The notes beneath the pieces are model-generated. The model made no database searches. It was not told the DNA's origin and saw only the letters and a list, made by a program, of their open reading frames with translations. From the NCBI GenBank assembly GCA_031763025.1, contig JASSKH010000007.1, positions 12,754,454 through 12,818,453 of the forward strand: a stretch of 64,000 nt of DNA. The letters run 5' to 3'. Below, piece after piece: positions 44,885-57,520 of this stretch. The first letter of the stretch is position 1. Every line of letters starts with the position of its first letter. Position numbers and translations under genes: made by a program. This stretch comes from Macrocystis pyrifera. Its lineage: Eukaryota > Sar > Phaeophyceae > Laminariales > Laminariaceae.

Positions 44885-45413
44885 AATATGTTTTACTAAA
44901 CTACGTAGTGCTGTAGATAGATGCTTGCGGTATCCTGCTGCAGTTTCTGCTCTCCCCTCTCCGCTCAAAGTGTGCGATAGAGACAATATACATAGCTTGT
45001 TACATATGCGTGCAGAGCATTTCGTGCACACGAGAGGTACGATACCTCTCCATGCCTTATCTCTGCCTGCTCGTGTTATACACGTACGATGCTGCTGTGC
45101 TCCTTCTACTCGTCGTGCCCTCGAGGAACCATTTTCTCTCTTTTTTTTTCTGTCTTGGAAAAAAATAACCTGCAAAAGTTTTTAAGCGACCGATTTTTCA
45201 TTTTTTCGGCCCGCCTGTCCTTTTATCCTACCTGGTACATAATGCAATGGCGGGTAGTTTTCTAAATTTTGAAAAACGTCAGCTGTGAGTTCGACTGATA
45301 CTTGATACTCAACTTTGCAAGCTGCGTAGTACGACTCGTCTATATTCCATGCTTACCTAATTTTACAAGTATTGTGATAAACCGAGCGCGCGTATTCTAT
45401 ATATGATATGGAT
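44885..45413 (+). repeat. 0.53-kb tandem duplication, unit 1
   Basis: From ATATGTTTTACTAAACTACG to TATATATGATATGGATA. Nearly identical to 45414-45945; differences seen are three extra bases, an A/C change, a T/G change and one base in a T run. It includes a family D core (GTCAGCTGTGAGTTCGACTG). The shared region is open on both strands, so the direction of any coding cannot be told. Confidence 0.85.
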
Positions 45414-45945
45414 AATATGTTTTACTAAACTACGTAGTGCTGTTCGTAGATAGATGCTTGCGGTATCCTGCTGCAGTTTCTGCTCTCCCCTCTCCGCTCA
45501 AAGTGTGCGATAGAGACAATATACATAGCTTGTTACATATGCGTGCAGAGCATTTCGTGCACACGAGAGGTACGATACCTCTCCATGCCTTATCTCTGCC
45601 TGCTCGTGTTATACACGCACGATGCTGCTGTGCTCCTTCTACTCGTCGTGCCCTCGAGGAACCATTTTCTCTCGTTTTTTTTCTGTCTTGGAAAAAAATA
45701 ACCTGCAAAAGTTTTTAAGCGACCGATTTTTCATTTTTCGGCCCGCCTGTCCTTTTATCCTACCTGGTACATAATGCAATGGCGGGTAGTTTTCTAAATT
45801 TTGAAAAACGTCAGCTGTGAGTTCGACTGATACTTGATACTCAACTTTGCAAGCTGCGTAGTACGACTCGTCTATATTCCATGCTTACCTAATTTTACAA
45901 GTATTGTGATAAACCGAGCGCGCGTATTCTATATATGATATGGAT
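45414..45945 (+). repeat. 0.53-kb tandem duplication, unit 2
   Basis: Second unit, directly abutting the first. The near-identity points to a recent event or to an assembly duplication. Confidence 0.85.
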
Positions 45946-45949
45946 GCTG

Positions 45950-47260
45950 CCCGGTCAACAAGACAGCAGTGTTAAATAATCATTCTGCGCACTGATACTA
46001 TATAACCCGAACAATGGATATTGATATGATATTGCAACCGGCGGGTAGTTAAAAAGTTACATACGTACACACATACCCCCAGGTTCGATGAAACAGGAAG
46101 AACACACGTTTGCCAAATTATTTAAAGTCGAAAACAAAAGAAGAAGGGTCTACCAACGATCTGCGATTCGAAGTATAGACAAAACGTCGACAAGCGAAGC
46201 AAGGTCATGCATGACCACATACATACCAGGTACACGGCAGCTGTGTTATGCCAGTCTTCTCTACGAAGGGCAGATAGATACGGGGCGGTTAGGGGGAAAG
46301 CAGTTCCAGCAACACAGCACCGCAGCAGCAAGCGGCGATTTCCAGAGTAGTAGTGCAAACTCTAATAAAATCGACTACATAAAGACTTTCGCTCTGTGAT
46401 ATCCTAGCCATCTCCACCTACCTGTATATATATGCCGTCTTGTTCTACAACAGTCGTGAGTAGTATTAATAGTACGAGGAGTGCATGTACAGTCGTACAT
46501 ACCGTTCGCATTGCCGTCACATGAGTGCTCAACAGTTGTTGTGGCACACAGCAGCAACGTCAGCCGAACCCGTAACCTACACAAAGCTGGTGCCGGTGCC
46601 GGTACTAGGCCTCTCGATTCGGACGGCTCACGGCAATGGCAGCAACAACAGCAGCAGGCAGTGATGACATAACTCTGACATTATTATGTGGTCAGTTAGT
46701 TGTTCCTTGTGTGCTGATTGTTTTTAAGATTTCTGGACGTTCAGGTTTCGGTTCGTTTTTTTTTTCTTGACAGCACAAAACCGTACTGCGAGAAGGCAAC
46801 CACACAGCTAGACAGACAGGCAGACAAGAGTCGCGTTGTCCCTGATTAAGGTCAACTACGCAGGCAGGTTGTCGCATATCCCGTCTCCCTCTGTGCTTGT
46901 CATGATACGTGAAGAAACGAGGGAGCCTTTCGCTCTCGTTTTGTGTGCGTCTTTTTTTCATCGCGGTTGCTCCGACCAAAAACAAAGTGCCGCCAGTCAG
47001 TGCCTGTTTGGTTTTCCGTTCACCCGTTTCCATATCCATGTATCAAACGACATGTCATCTAATAGTTGTACACACGCCAAGCACAACGTGCACTTGCGAT
47101 ACGAGCACAGCCAAGGTGGTGGTGGTGCACATGCATGCATACACATACATACTACATCGAGAGCGCCTATCAAGAGGAGGAGCACGCGCTTGAGAGCTCC
47201 GCTGAAAACGCTGCTGATGTACTTTGTTTTTTTGTACGCAGCCCTAGGTCCCGAGACTCT
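45950..47260. other. No supported gene
   Basis: Short open frames, a CAG run near 46640-46660 and an A/C-rich stretch. A plus frame near 47155-47215 reads YIESAYQEEEHALESSAENA but has no clear borders. Confidence 0.4.
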
Positions 47261-47271
47261 CATGAACAATC

Positions 47272-47598
47272 ATGAAAACAAATCGTAGTATCAATTATCC
47301 AACTGCAGCCTTTGGTTGTTTTAGTTGGCAGCGTCCACCCTGCCCCAGGGTTGCTCTCACCTTGTTTAGCTTTTCAGCTGCTATGCTGCTGCTCGCTGTG
47401 GTGCTGGTTACTGCCAGACAGGGTTGGGGCTACCACCGAAGGTTGCGCAGGCCAGAGAGAGGTCGCGAGGCAAAGCCAACCGAGGAAGGAGCAAACAGCA
47501 GTGTTTTCAACGAGGCTGTCCCGAGTATTTCTGCTAAAAACGGCACCAGTTGCTGTGAGCCAGGCCTGTGTGTGCGAGTGTATAACCCCCCGCCTTGA
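47272..47598 (+). CDS. Possible small secreted or membrane protein
   Basis: The plus frame opens at ATG 47272 (a second ATG at 47380). It carries a hydrophobic stretch ALTLFSFSAAMLLLAVVLVT followed by RQGWGYHRRLRRPERGREAK and a tail with GTSCCEPGLC, stop at 47596-47598. This is the layout of a signal peptide or anchor with a short polar Cys-containing domain. No family match, no splice sites needed. May be chance. Confidence 0.25.
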   Translation: MKTNRSINYPTAAFGCFSWQRPPCPRVALTLFSFSAAMLLLAVVLVTARQGWGYHRRLRRPERGREAKPTEEGANSSVFNEAVPSISAKNGTSCCEPGLCVRVYNPPP

Positions 47599-47699
47599 CT
47601 TTCGATGGTCGCTTGCTGATACATGCAGAAGAGGTGGAGGGAGCCGAAGATCCAAACGCAAAGTCAGTTCCAAAAAAAGAGAAAGGGCCGAAAAACACG

Positions 47700-48340
47700 G
47701 AAAAATAATTAATTAGAAAAAATATCCATCGGAATCCGTTTCAACGATGTTCCAATGTCCAACCGCTTTCTTGAGTTTGGTGTTCGATTTTGATTCGGTA
47801 CGTTATAACAGTATGCAAAAGTATAACGTATATCAGGCACCCCAGGTAGATAGACCAGGTACCAGGTAGACTCCCTAAATCTAAGCATGTATGCTCGTAG
47901 TCTTGGTGTGTCTTCACAAACGTGAGGGGTGGATAGCAGCAGTAGAAGATACATACAAAGGAGATCGCGGTTGACCCCTTGACTGACTTCCCCCCACACA
48001 CTAAAACTAGTATAATATTATACTATACCAGGTATATAGTATTTTAAGACAGTTTTTTTTTTTTTCTTCATGTGCTAGATATTATTGCAGTCAGTCGTTT
48101 ATGGTCGTGCCACAGTAGTGGGTAGACTTTGTAGCCTATTCGATTGTTCCGCCTGTGCGTGTCAGGCCACAACACCACATGCAAGTGAGTGCGTGGACAC
48201 ACGGAGGGAGGTTCGAAACGCGCCACAAGTTTTGCGTATATCAAGAGCAGAAGAGGCCAAGAACATGTATGTGTGCATATATGTATAGTGAGAATCACCA
48301 ACAACAAAAAATGTGTTTTGTACGTCAAGACCTACTGGCT
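47700..48340. other. No gene seen
   Basis: A/T-rich sequence with tight TACCAGGTA palindromes near 47855 and 48028 and a T run near 48053. Confidence 0.5.
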
Positions 48341-48344
48341 GCAA

Positions 48345-48665
48345 TATTTTTTACAGCCAGTGTCTTGGCCACGCGCGTGAACTGCCATAAACAAAACCAA
48401 CTTTCGATTGTCTTGTGGACTCCGGCCCTCACGCGCGATCTGCTGCTGTTTCGGTGCACGAAATGGTACTGGCCGAAATCAATAGGAAATCGAGCCTGTA
48501 TAGTATTATTATCGTCTCGTCGACCCTGGTAGCTGGGAGTCATCGGGCCGTAGTCAATCGCGGGGGAAAAAGCGCGAACGGTTATCACAAAGGTTGCAAA
48601 GTTGAGTATCGACCGATCGGTTGAACTCACAGCTGACGTGCATTTTCTAGTTTTTTATAAAAACT
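48345..48665 (+). repeat. Repeat family D, copy
   Basis: CAACTTTCGATTGTCTTGTG, GAAATGGTACTGGCCGAAAT, ATCGTCTCGTCGACCCTGGT, TTGCAAAGTTGAGTATCGAC and GAACTCACAGCTGACGTGCA; the inverse of 44375-44715. Fragments of the core also occur at 12190, 26150, 45283 and 45813. Confidence 0.75.
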
Positions 48666-49189
48666 ATCGACTGGCGGCGGGGGAAACGAGAGAAACCAGA
48701 CTCCATCGAAGTAAATAATGCCAAGTCTGTACAAAATATATTTTCGTTCAAGGATTAGGATTAGGATTTCCGTCGGAAAGATATTGGTCATAATTGAAGA
48801 CCTTCCGGCATGGGGCATGGGCATAGTCGGAGACAAAAAAGCGCTGAATTGGACTATTTTACTTCGTTGAAAAAAAACACTTGCAGCAGCGGCAGTACTC
48901 GTACTTACTTCTTGCAGGCCAAACAGATTCTAGAAGTCGAAGGTGAAGCAGGAGGATCTACCTGCAGCGGTCAGCAGCTGCTGCACATCAAAAGCAGTAT
49001 CAATCAATCAGTAAAATAAGCACAAACAAGCGAACACCAATAATAGGCAGCAGTGCGGTCTATCCTGCGCTCCTCGACACTCGCTGTCTCGCGGTGCAAT
49101 CAACGCCGTCACAACGAAAAGATCGCTCGCATTCTTCTTTTTTTTTTCGCTTCGTCCAACAAGGCTCGTCGCGGCAAAGATCAGGAGCG

Positions 49190-49450
49190 TGTTGCAACAA
49201 CAGCAAGCAGCAAAGCAGCAGCAAGCAGCAGCAGCGGTTGCTTGAAGCAGCAGCCGCTCTCTTGCTTGAAACAGCTCCCTTGCTTGCAGCAGCGCAGCAG
49301 CGCTGGCTTGCACGACGAGCGCTTGTTTGCGCCAAAGCGCTCTTGCTTACCGCTTGCCGCAGTGTTTGCTTGCAGCAACACTGCAGCTGCAGCACACTTT
49401 CTTGCAGCAGCAGCAGCAGCAGCTGCTGCAGCAGCGGCAGCTTCTTCTCG
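49190..49450. repeat. Degenerate TTGCTTG-CAGCAGC array
   Basis: Units such as TTGCTTGAAGCAGCAGC, TTGCTTGAAACAGCTCCC and TTGCTTGCAGCAGCG recur every 15-30 bases, ending in a CAG run (about 49405-49440). Frames on both strands stay open because of the triplet bias. Confidence 0.6.
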
Positions 49451-49459
49451 CTAAACCAC

Positions 49460-51140
49460 ACCGGAGTACATCATATATACCAATAATAATAGCAATAAAC
49501 ATGAGCAAACATGGTCCGAGGCCACTCTCGGGGCAAGCTTGACCAATCCTAAACATCCAAAGAGTTGTCGGCGAACAAGAATGAATGCAGTGAGTGGTCG
49601 ATAATGCAGTGGTCGAATCTCGTATCACCCACCTATATCTACATAGATATATGGCTCGAATACCCTATGATCTCTGATACTTTTTGCGTCATAAAATGAG
49701 TAGGTTCAGCGCACACAATGTTCTTGTACTTTAGTTTCAGCACACAACATAATAATATTCTTATAATTGCGTGCTGACCCTGGATTTGAGTTGCTTGCTA
49801 TCGGACCGGGTATACGAGTCTGGTCGGTTTTCGTCGATTTTTGCCAACACGTGTTCTCGCACACACTTTCGAAGCAGAATCGTGAAAGAAGCCAAGATGC
49901 AAAATTTGAAACCAAAACCTACCTGGTTCATTCGAAATTTGAAACTCTCTGCTGAGTTCGAGTTTCGGCCACCATCAACGCATGTTCGAACAAAAGAGAG
50001 ACGCACAACAAACACCATCAAACTCAGGAGAGAGAAGGGGGAGGTCGTCGTGTTGTACGTTGCAACGTACCATCAGGTTATAAGAAAATCCATATGCTTC
50101 GAACCAAGTGTAAAATACAATACAAGCGCTTCGCGTAGCGGGCAGTTCCGCCCGCTACGCTCGCTCACGAGGAAAAAATGGGACTGAACAGTGTCAACTT
50201 CAAAGAACGGGACACTGTATACCTCTTGTTAGGTTTGCCTATTGAGCAGGACCTGGTACTTGCTGGGACTCAAGTGTGTAGTTTGCTTATAGAGACAGAA
50301 GAAGAAGAGCAGCGGTATCCCTTTCGTGCACGATGAGAGGCTGAGAGCAAAGCCCGTGCCTCGCTGGGAAACCCCGAATTTCCTATCTAAGATACGCCTC
50401 CCAAGTACTACAAATACCATCCCAATACCTGAACCCAGGTAATTACCGGGTTTTCAGTCTCAATCAAAGCAGTACCATGACACTAACACACTCTGATGAG
50501 CCGTAAAAGCAGAACTAACTATGGGAAATTCATCGAAACCCTCATTCCACGAGCTAGAACATGAGTCGAAGATTCGGCTCCTCAAAACCCACTCCCACAC
50601 CTCTGAACGGCAAGGTTATGAAGCCGGCAAGATAAGACAAAAAAATATAAAGAAGAAAGACGGAAGGCCTAGCCTTAAGGGGCGGGATAAATCGTCAACG
50701 AAAGCCATCGCCATATCACCCGCAAGGGGGGTGGGGCGAGAAACTGTCTACGGGAAAGCGAAAACTTAACAAAAAAAAGCGAGGCGGTCCTATGCCTAGA
50801 TCGCCCCCAGCTTTCGAGCGGGGGGGTCGGCAGGACGAGAAGAAAAATAACAGGGAATACGCCTAGAGCCACCTAAACCCAGACCAAGACTCCGTAAACG
50901 TGTCCTGTGCCACAAAAGAGTGGCTCGATACTCAGACCAGCCCCGACACTGAGCGAGGAGGTAGGCAGAACAGAATAGGCAAAAAAACTATCCCCAATCC
51001 GGCCCAAGAAAAACAAATTAGGAACAAAACAAACAGAAAAAAAAAACGATTCGAAAACTCGGCAAACGTAAAAAATTAAAAGAAAATCCTTCCAAAGTCC
51101 TGCAAAACGGCAAGAAAAACAAAATCGAGGGCAGCCGCGA
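49460..51140. other. No supported gene
   Basis: Unique and A-rich DNA. A plus frame at 50521-50769 is open and Lys/Ser-rich but has no support. A 20-base GC-rich inverted repeat (CGCTTCGCGTAGCGGGCAGT / CCGCCCGCTACGCTCGCTCA) lies at about 50127-50166. No LTR belonging to the retroelement to the right was recognised. Confidence 0.4.
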
Positions 51141-51149
51141 AGCGAAAAT

Positions 51150-51700
51150 CAATTATCCACAGCTGCACCTCGAGATGCATCGACGTTATGCTTGTCCCCC
51201 CATGCAAACGCGCTAGCCAAGCGTATTTGTAGACACCAAGAAGCTCGTCCAGCTCTCGTTGAAGTCGTGCGGCGCGCCGGAGAAAGAGGAAGCTTGATCG
51301 GTCCCGGGTCGTCAAAACATCGAACCAAATATACCCCATCCGTTGGTTGATGTAGTCGCGCTGATTTTCCCGTGACACCACAGACCGTCGTCGCGCTTAT
51401 ACCGAAAATGGGTCCCGTTGGGGAGTACGGTGTTGCAGTATCGACGAAGCCAATCGGCGTGCGATACGCAGCCATACTCGGGTGCCGGACACCGCTCGCC
51501 ATTACTCCGAGAAAGCTCCATTACTCCGAGAAAGCTCCATTACTCCGAGAAAGCTCCCGTTATGCTGCGCCAGTTCGCATCTGGCGGTACAGGCGGTTGG
51601 TTTGGCGGTGCTGGTTCGGGGTGCCGGCCCAGTAGCGCAAAATATTGTGGCGGGGAAGCTGAAGCTTCATTTCCCGTTCCCAGGATGATCGGGAGAGTCC
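51150..51700 (-). pseudogene. Polyprotein C-terminal tail remains
   Basis: Patches such as YKRDDGLWCHGKISATTSTN and DDPGPIKLPLSPARRTTS resemble the extension that follows integrase in some Gypsy polyproteins. Confidence 0.45.
51500..51556 (+). repeat. 19-bp direct repeat, three units
   Basis: CATTACTCCGAGAAAGCTC repeated three times in perfect tandem, within the retroelement tail region. Confidence 0.9.
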
Positions 51701-51719
51701 TGTCCAGTGCGTCTCGTAC

Positions 51720-53100
51720 ATCACCGCGATGACGCTACCTCAACCTCGAACCAATTGATTTCCGGTAATCTTTTCCACTTCGAGTCGTTGAAGAGGCGTC
51801 GAAACGTCGTCTTGGGTGCCGTGGTACGGGGAAGATTTCTTGGAAAAGTTGTTGAGCACGTATTGCGCCAACCCCGCTGGTGAATACTTCGGCATGTCGC
51901 CACGGTCGTGGGAGTTGGCACAGGGCTTGCAACGTTGAACCGATACGCGCCGGTGAGCATCAACGCCGGGCATATCCGAAGGAAGATCCAAATACAGGAG
52001 CTTGGCCCCGAATTCGATCTGTCCGGGGTGTCCGCTGAGGAGCAGGGGCCAACTGCAAGAACTTTGTAGGGGCCCGTCCAGTTGAGTGAGAGTTTGGCCT
52101 TGAGGACCTTGGCGTCCGTGTCAGGCTTCGGACCCTGGCGGATGGTGGCCACCGTATCGTACACCCACGCCCAGCCGCCAACGGCGAATTTGGGGACTGG
52201 ATGCAGAGCGTCGGAGAGGGCGGGGTTACGGCGGTTCACACGAGCAACAGTGAGGGCGTGGTGTTCACGAACGATATCGTACGCGCGCTGCTGCTGGCGA
52301 TCCGTCGCCAAGTCGCGGTAAGCTAGGTGGTCGCGGGCTACGATCTGGTGGCCGGGGACTCCAACACGCTCGAAAATCGTGACAGAGATTCGTGGCAGTC
52401 GACCCATAAGGACCTCGTTGGGAGCCCAACCTGTAGCCGCGCTGGCGATAGGCAAATTTGACATGAGGGAGGTTCGTCCCAGTTGCTCGTTGACGACCAT
52501 TGACAGTATCTAGGCCATCGTGTGGTTCACACGTTCCACCCCACCTTTGCCGTTCGAGTGAAAGGAGCTGGTGGCAATTTCCTGAACCCCTAAAAGCTGA
52601 TAAACGGCGTGCGAAAGCTTGGAGCAGAACTGGAGGCCGTTGTCCGCAAGGATGCTGCGCGGGCATCTCCACAGGGGAATCTACCGGTTGATGAGAATGT
52701 TTGCCGTGCCCCCAGCGGTGAACTCAGCCGCTGTGACCCCGAACATGTCGGCTCAACGGCTGAAACAATCTGTGAAAAGCAAGAGTTAGGTATTAAATCG
52801 AGGCGTCACCGGGAGAGGGCCGAAGTAGTCGACGCAGATGGCGGTGCCGGGTCCTTCTGGGAAAGGCATCGTGATGGTGGGCCACCAGACCGTCTGCCGT
52901 GACGTTTTTGTGCTCTGTACTTCAAGCAGTTGCGTAACCACCACCGGATGCAGATGCTCATACCAATCCACCCATAGAAACGTTCGAGCATACGTAGGGT
53001 GCGCACGGTCCCTAGGTGGCAGGAAGCTATTGATTCCAAGCCTGCTCGATCCAGAGGCGCACGAGCAGCGGCACATAAATGCGAATAGGCTTGTCCGTCA
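51720..53100 (-). pseudogene. Integrase remains
   Basis: WYEHLHPVV and GPGTAICVDYFGPLPVTPR (start of the catalytic core, with its first Asp in VDYFG) and, further on, KAKLSLNWTGPYKVLAVGP, the usual C-terminal fold of Gypsy integrases. Degraded. Confidence 0.7.
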
Positions 53101-54449
53101 AAAAGCAGGCCATACGACCCACCGGGCGATGCGATGCGTGCCCGGCGCAGGGGGGGGGGGGGGGGCGACCGTCGGACGAGTAGAACGATGCCCGCGTCGG
53201 TGGTGTGTCATCGGTCTTTGCTAGCTAGCTCAAGAACCTCCAAAAATAGAGGGCGCTGGTGAGAGGGGAACCGCGACAAAAAGTCAGCGGGCGAAGCTTT
53301 CGGACGGCCAAGGGCTATGTAGCGCATGGTGGCGTTGTACACGGGCTCGACCTGTTGTTCCCGAGCCCAGTCGGCGTGTGAATAGCGCGCTGCGGAATCA
53401 CCGAACTGGAATTCGGCAGCTGCGCCGAGGGCATCCAAATCGGTCGTGGTGAAGGGAGGTACGTCATTTGGCGGCGGAAGCCGTAAAAGAGGAGTTCCCC
53501 CGAGCTCGGGGCGGTGGCGGTCGGACGGGATGGATACCGTCGGGACCGACGAGGTGACTAAAGCTGAGGCCCTAATGACGGATGCAGGCGGTCGCGGCCG
53601 TGGGGCTCGCGGCGGCGTGATAGCACGCCGGGCGGATGGTGTAGAGGCCGCGCCGGGCCCGAAGCTATATTCAACAGCAGGCGGCGCAGTGCCAGCGGCA
53701 GCAGCAGCAGTTTGTCGGCGCGTCGGAGGGGAGATGCGGCCTGAAGGCGGCAAGACGTTCAGAGGCGCCGGGTTGTCAGGCGTCGAAGGGGCAGACGCGG
53801 TTGGATCGGTGATTACGGCGGAATCTTCTCCTTGTTAAAGTGCTCGTCGGCAAAGGAGCGCGCTGGTCGACAATCACTGCTGCAGCGGAGGCTTCTGTAA
53901 AGCCCTGGTCGCCCCTTGAGGGTACGACGAAAACCGAAGCGAAAGCGGAGTTGGCGGTGGGTAAAAAAAAACTAGCCAGGACGTCAATCGACGGTGCGAC
54001 AGAAGCAGATACACGAGCGACGAATCTCCCCAAAGGAGAAGAAAGGTCGTCAATTCTCATACGTGGCCTGTGTGTGCGTAAACCGTGAAAATTCGACGAG
54101 GTGAAAGGCAGCCCACCCAAGACGGCGCTTTCGGGGCAAGGCACCAGCCCACTTAAGCCGACACCGAGAGTCGGTGAGGAGAAAGCCCGAAGCCTGCAGC
54201 TTCGGATGAGGAAGATACCGCCGTCCTGAGGCTGCTAGACCCACTGCGATCGTGTTCTGTTGCGGACTCCGGCAAACGAGATAGAAAATTAGCACTTCCG
54301 TGCTACCCTTGCGGTACTCGAGTGTGCAGTCGAACGCGGTGAGGAACTCGAGCCACCGCTGGACTCGCGTGTTGTGGTGTCCTACTTTCCCTATGCTCTC
54401 AAGCGCTTTGTGTTCCGAAAATATGCGAAACTTCCCGCCTCATAGGTAA

Positions 54450-55300
54450 CCTCGAAGTCGTCTGATGACCCAGACGATCCTACCAGCTTCCAAATCCAAC
54501 GGGGTTCAGTGTCTCTCGGAATCGAGGGTAGCGCAGCTGACATTCGCGATGGGCCGTACCGAGTCGTCCGATTGTTTCTGTTCGAGCGCGGCACCAAAAC
54601 CGTCAATACAGGTGTCGCAGTATACGTGGAAGGAGCGAGAGCCGTCGGCTACGGCGCCCCAGTCAAGGAAAACCAAAATTTGGTTCGGCAGCAAGCTCGG
54701 CGAGAATTTGGCGTACGACAACTTCCATAAGCGGCGTAACATCGTACTGGGAGGTGCGAGGGCGTATGGGACAGGTCGGGTAGGAATTTGCCATAATATC
54801 CCACACCTCCCATCAGCGCACGGACCTGCTTAAGATTCTTGGGCTTGGGCATTTTCATCAAAGCCGATACGTTTTCCGCCTTTTGAGGTATAGCCGCGGG
54901 CTAAATGGAGTGACCCAGAGAATTGGCAACCGTGGCGCCTAGGCAAGTCTTCGAGGGGGAAAGCTTGAGGGTGTGTTTGCGCAGGCGCTCGATGAAGGTT
55001 CTCATCGTCTTTACGTAGGTCGTCGGATCAGGGTTGAAAACGATCACATCGTCGAGGTAGGTCGCTACTTGCGCCAAAGCTTTAATGACTTCGTTAATCA
55101 CCTTGACGAACCAGCCGGGCGAAGCACTGCTACCCTGGGGCGTGAAGAGCCACTCGTAGAGAGCCTTGGGAATGCTAAACGCGGTAAGAAGAACGGTGTC
55201 ATTGTGCGTGGTAATCGGGTGGAATGAAAAGACCAAATCAAAAAGGGAAAACATCCGTCCCTTCTCCTTGGGGTCGTGGACTTGGTCCACGCGAGGAATA
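54450..55300 (-). pseudogene. Reverse transcriptase and RNase H remains
   Basis: YLDDVIVF, the catalytic RT motif, lies at about 55040-55065. VGYYGKFLPDLS is the RT-RNase H linker motif. FHVYCDTCIDGFGAALEQ is the first RNase H strand with its catalytic Asp. All are typical of Ty3/Gypsy. Degraded. Confidence 0.8.
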
Positions 55301-55553
55301 GGCAGCTGGCGAAGGCTGCTGATCTGGTTGAGTTTCTATTAGTTCACGGTGATCCGAATGCCTTCAGACTTCTTCGGGATGACCACCACCGGACTCGAGT
55401 ACAGAGAGGTCGAGTGCTGGATCAGGCCCGCCGCAATTATTGGTCCAAGGTGGCCTCTACTTCCTTGGCCATAATGGGATCGATGCGGTGCGGCCGGGAC
55501 ATGACAGGAGCGCTTCCTTCCGGGACCGAACCACTAAAGGCATCACGAAGCAG

Positions 55554-55970
55554 GAACCAAAATCCTACTTGGATTTCGAAAATATGTCAGGATATTTGCA
55601 GAGAAAATCTCAGTTATTCGATGGCCTCCGGGGTCCAGTCCGTGCCGCGAAGCTCAAATCTACCGCTCAGAAACGGCAAACGCATCCAGACGCGCAGGAA
55701 CCAAGCGCGCTGTGCTGGACTCAAACGCTCAAGCAGGGCAGGCGAGGGCGAGGCTGGAGCTTGAACCAAACTCCGACTTGGGCTTCGAAAAAAAGTCAGG
55801 AAATTTGCAGAGAACATGCCACAGTTGTTCGATGGCTTCCGGGGGTCCAGTCCGTGCCGCGAAGCTCAAAACTCCACCGCTCGCAGATGTAACGGCAAAC
55901 GTGTCCAGACTCGCAGGAACGAAGCGCGCTGTGCTGGACTCGAACGCTCAAGCAGGGCAGGCGAGGGCGA
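55554..55970. repeat. 0.21-kb tandem duplication inside the retroelement
   Basis: GAACCAAAATCCTACTTGG ... GGTCCAGTCCGTGCCGCGAA ... AACGCTCAAGCAGGGCAGGC occurs twice with a 209-base period (55554 and 55763), about 85-90 percent alike by eye. Confidence 0.8.
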
Positions 55971-56499
55971 GGATGGAGCTACGAGGGATGGAGTCGAAAC
56001 TGTTGAGACCGAAGGCACCTCAGATAGGCCAGAGGAAGAGTTGGGGGCTCGGTGGTCGTGTTGTATAACTTCTAGCGGGACGTACATCAGTGGGGCGTGG
56101 ATGACGCTGAGGATGTCCCCCGGCTCGAGATCCGTTATTCCAACGAGTGGAAGAACTTGTCGTCCGGAGGTGACGTAGTACTCATCAACCGAAGGTAGAT
56201 CGAACTGGGGCATCATGTCAACAAAGCAGTGTCCAGTGATTGCCGGGGAGCCATCGCTGCGAACCAAGTTGACTGCACGCAGTTGAGGATCGTCGGTCAG
56301 GGTGACCCCTACAGCACCTTCGTAGCGTAAAGGGAAACCTCCGCCCCAAGCGGCGGGGTCGATGGCGTAAACAGACCTGCCTGTCGGGGCGTGGTGAACT
56401 AACTCCAGCTCGCCAAAAACGCGTTGGTCCGACGGCCGAGGTGGCAGAGAGCGGTAGGAGCGGCTATTACAACGCATCCAGCTGTCACGTCCCAACAGC

Positions 56500-57520
56500 A
56501 CTGCATGCTGCATCACTAAGAGGGGAACCACGCAGGCCCAAATTGCGAGGGAGCACGTGGGCTCATTTTCTCGAAAACACTGGACGCTCAGGCATACACT
56601 CGTAGAAGTTTTGAGAGGGGCCGATTCACCAAAGCCCTCCCAAGAATGAGGGGCGCATTTTTGCTCGCACGCGATGGATGCCGCACCAACCGAGAGCATG
56701 TGATCCAAAACATTTCGTCAAATGAAAGTCTGTGAGGAGCCAGTGTCAAGGAGCGCTTCACAACCTAAAGATGCGAGAGCGAACGCTCCGCTTTGAGTTC
56801 CAATTTTGGTTATAAAAGAGGCGTTCTCGAGGGTAAATGATGCCCCCGACGAGGCAGGGGCCGTGTTCTGACAGCGCGAGAGGGGGGTGACACTATTAAT
56901 AGGTGCTACAGTCTTAACCTCGGGACTGTGGTCAGCATGCGTGTCAGAAAAACAGATCGAAAACTCCAAGAAAGGACCTGGGCATGCGCGGGCTACGGCC
57001 AAAGGGCGGGGCGGCGCTGATGAGATCTCATTAGTTCCGTCAGGCGTGGGCGGAGTGAAAAATTGATAAGAGAAAGCGGGTTGTGCTAACCCGGCCTCAC
57101 TTGCGCGAAGGGTGTCGCGAGCGGCGGAAAGAGCTTTTCGTAGTATATTTTGTCCTCGCCACCGCGAAGGGTCTTGGGCCTTGGGGTCGTCTGCCCGGAG
57201 GCCGATGCCCCACACGGGGCCAAAAGGGTTGGCTTCAGCGAAAAAATTGGTGCCAGTGCTCAGTAGATGCTGCTTCACGGTCGGATTTTGCGTGAACTTG
57301 CCAAAGTGCCAGCAAGGACAGCGTCTTCCCGAACGCGCTCCCAGAGAACTCGGTCGAAACAATGTTTGCCTCGATCGATGTGTTTGTGCTCGTTTTGTGC
57401 TCGCGTGGGTCTGGCGAGGACATAGTCCGCTCCGCTGCGCCGTGGTCCTGAAAAAGGCGAGCCTTTTCAGCCATCTTATACTGCTTCGCGCAGGAACATG
57501 ACACATCGTCAACGATAAAT
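56500..57520 (-). pseudogene. Zinc-knuckle and aspartic protease remains
   Basis: CEALLDTGSSQTF carries the DTG active site of retroviral-type proteases, and VVPLLVMQHAVLLGRDSWM looks like the later flap/LLGRD part. CPCWHFGKFTQNPTVKQHLL upstream resembles a knuckle. Degraded. Confidence 0.65.

Noticed and set aside
44804-45175. Duplicated protein gene in the tandem repeat
   Set aside because: Both strands are open and neither translation has a motif or splice borders.
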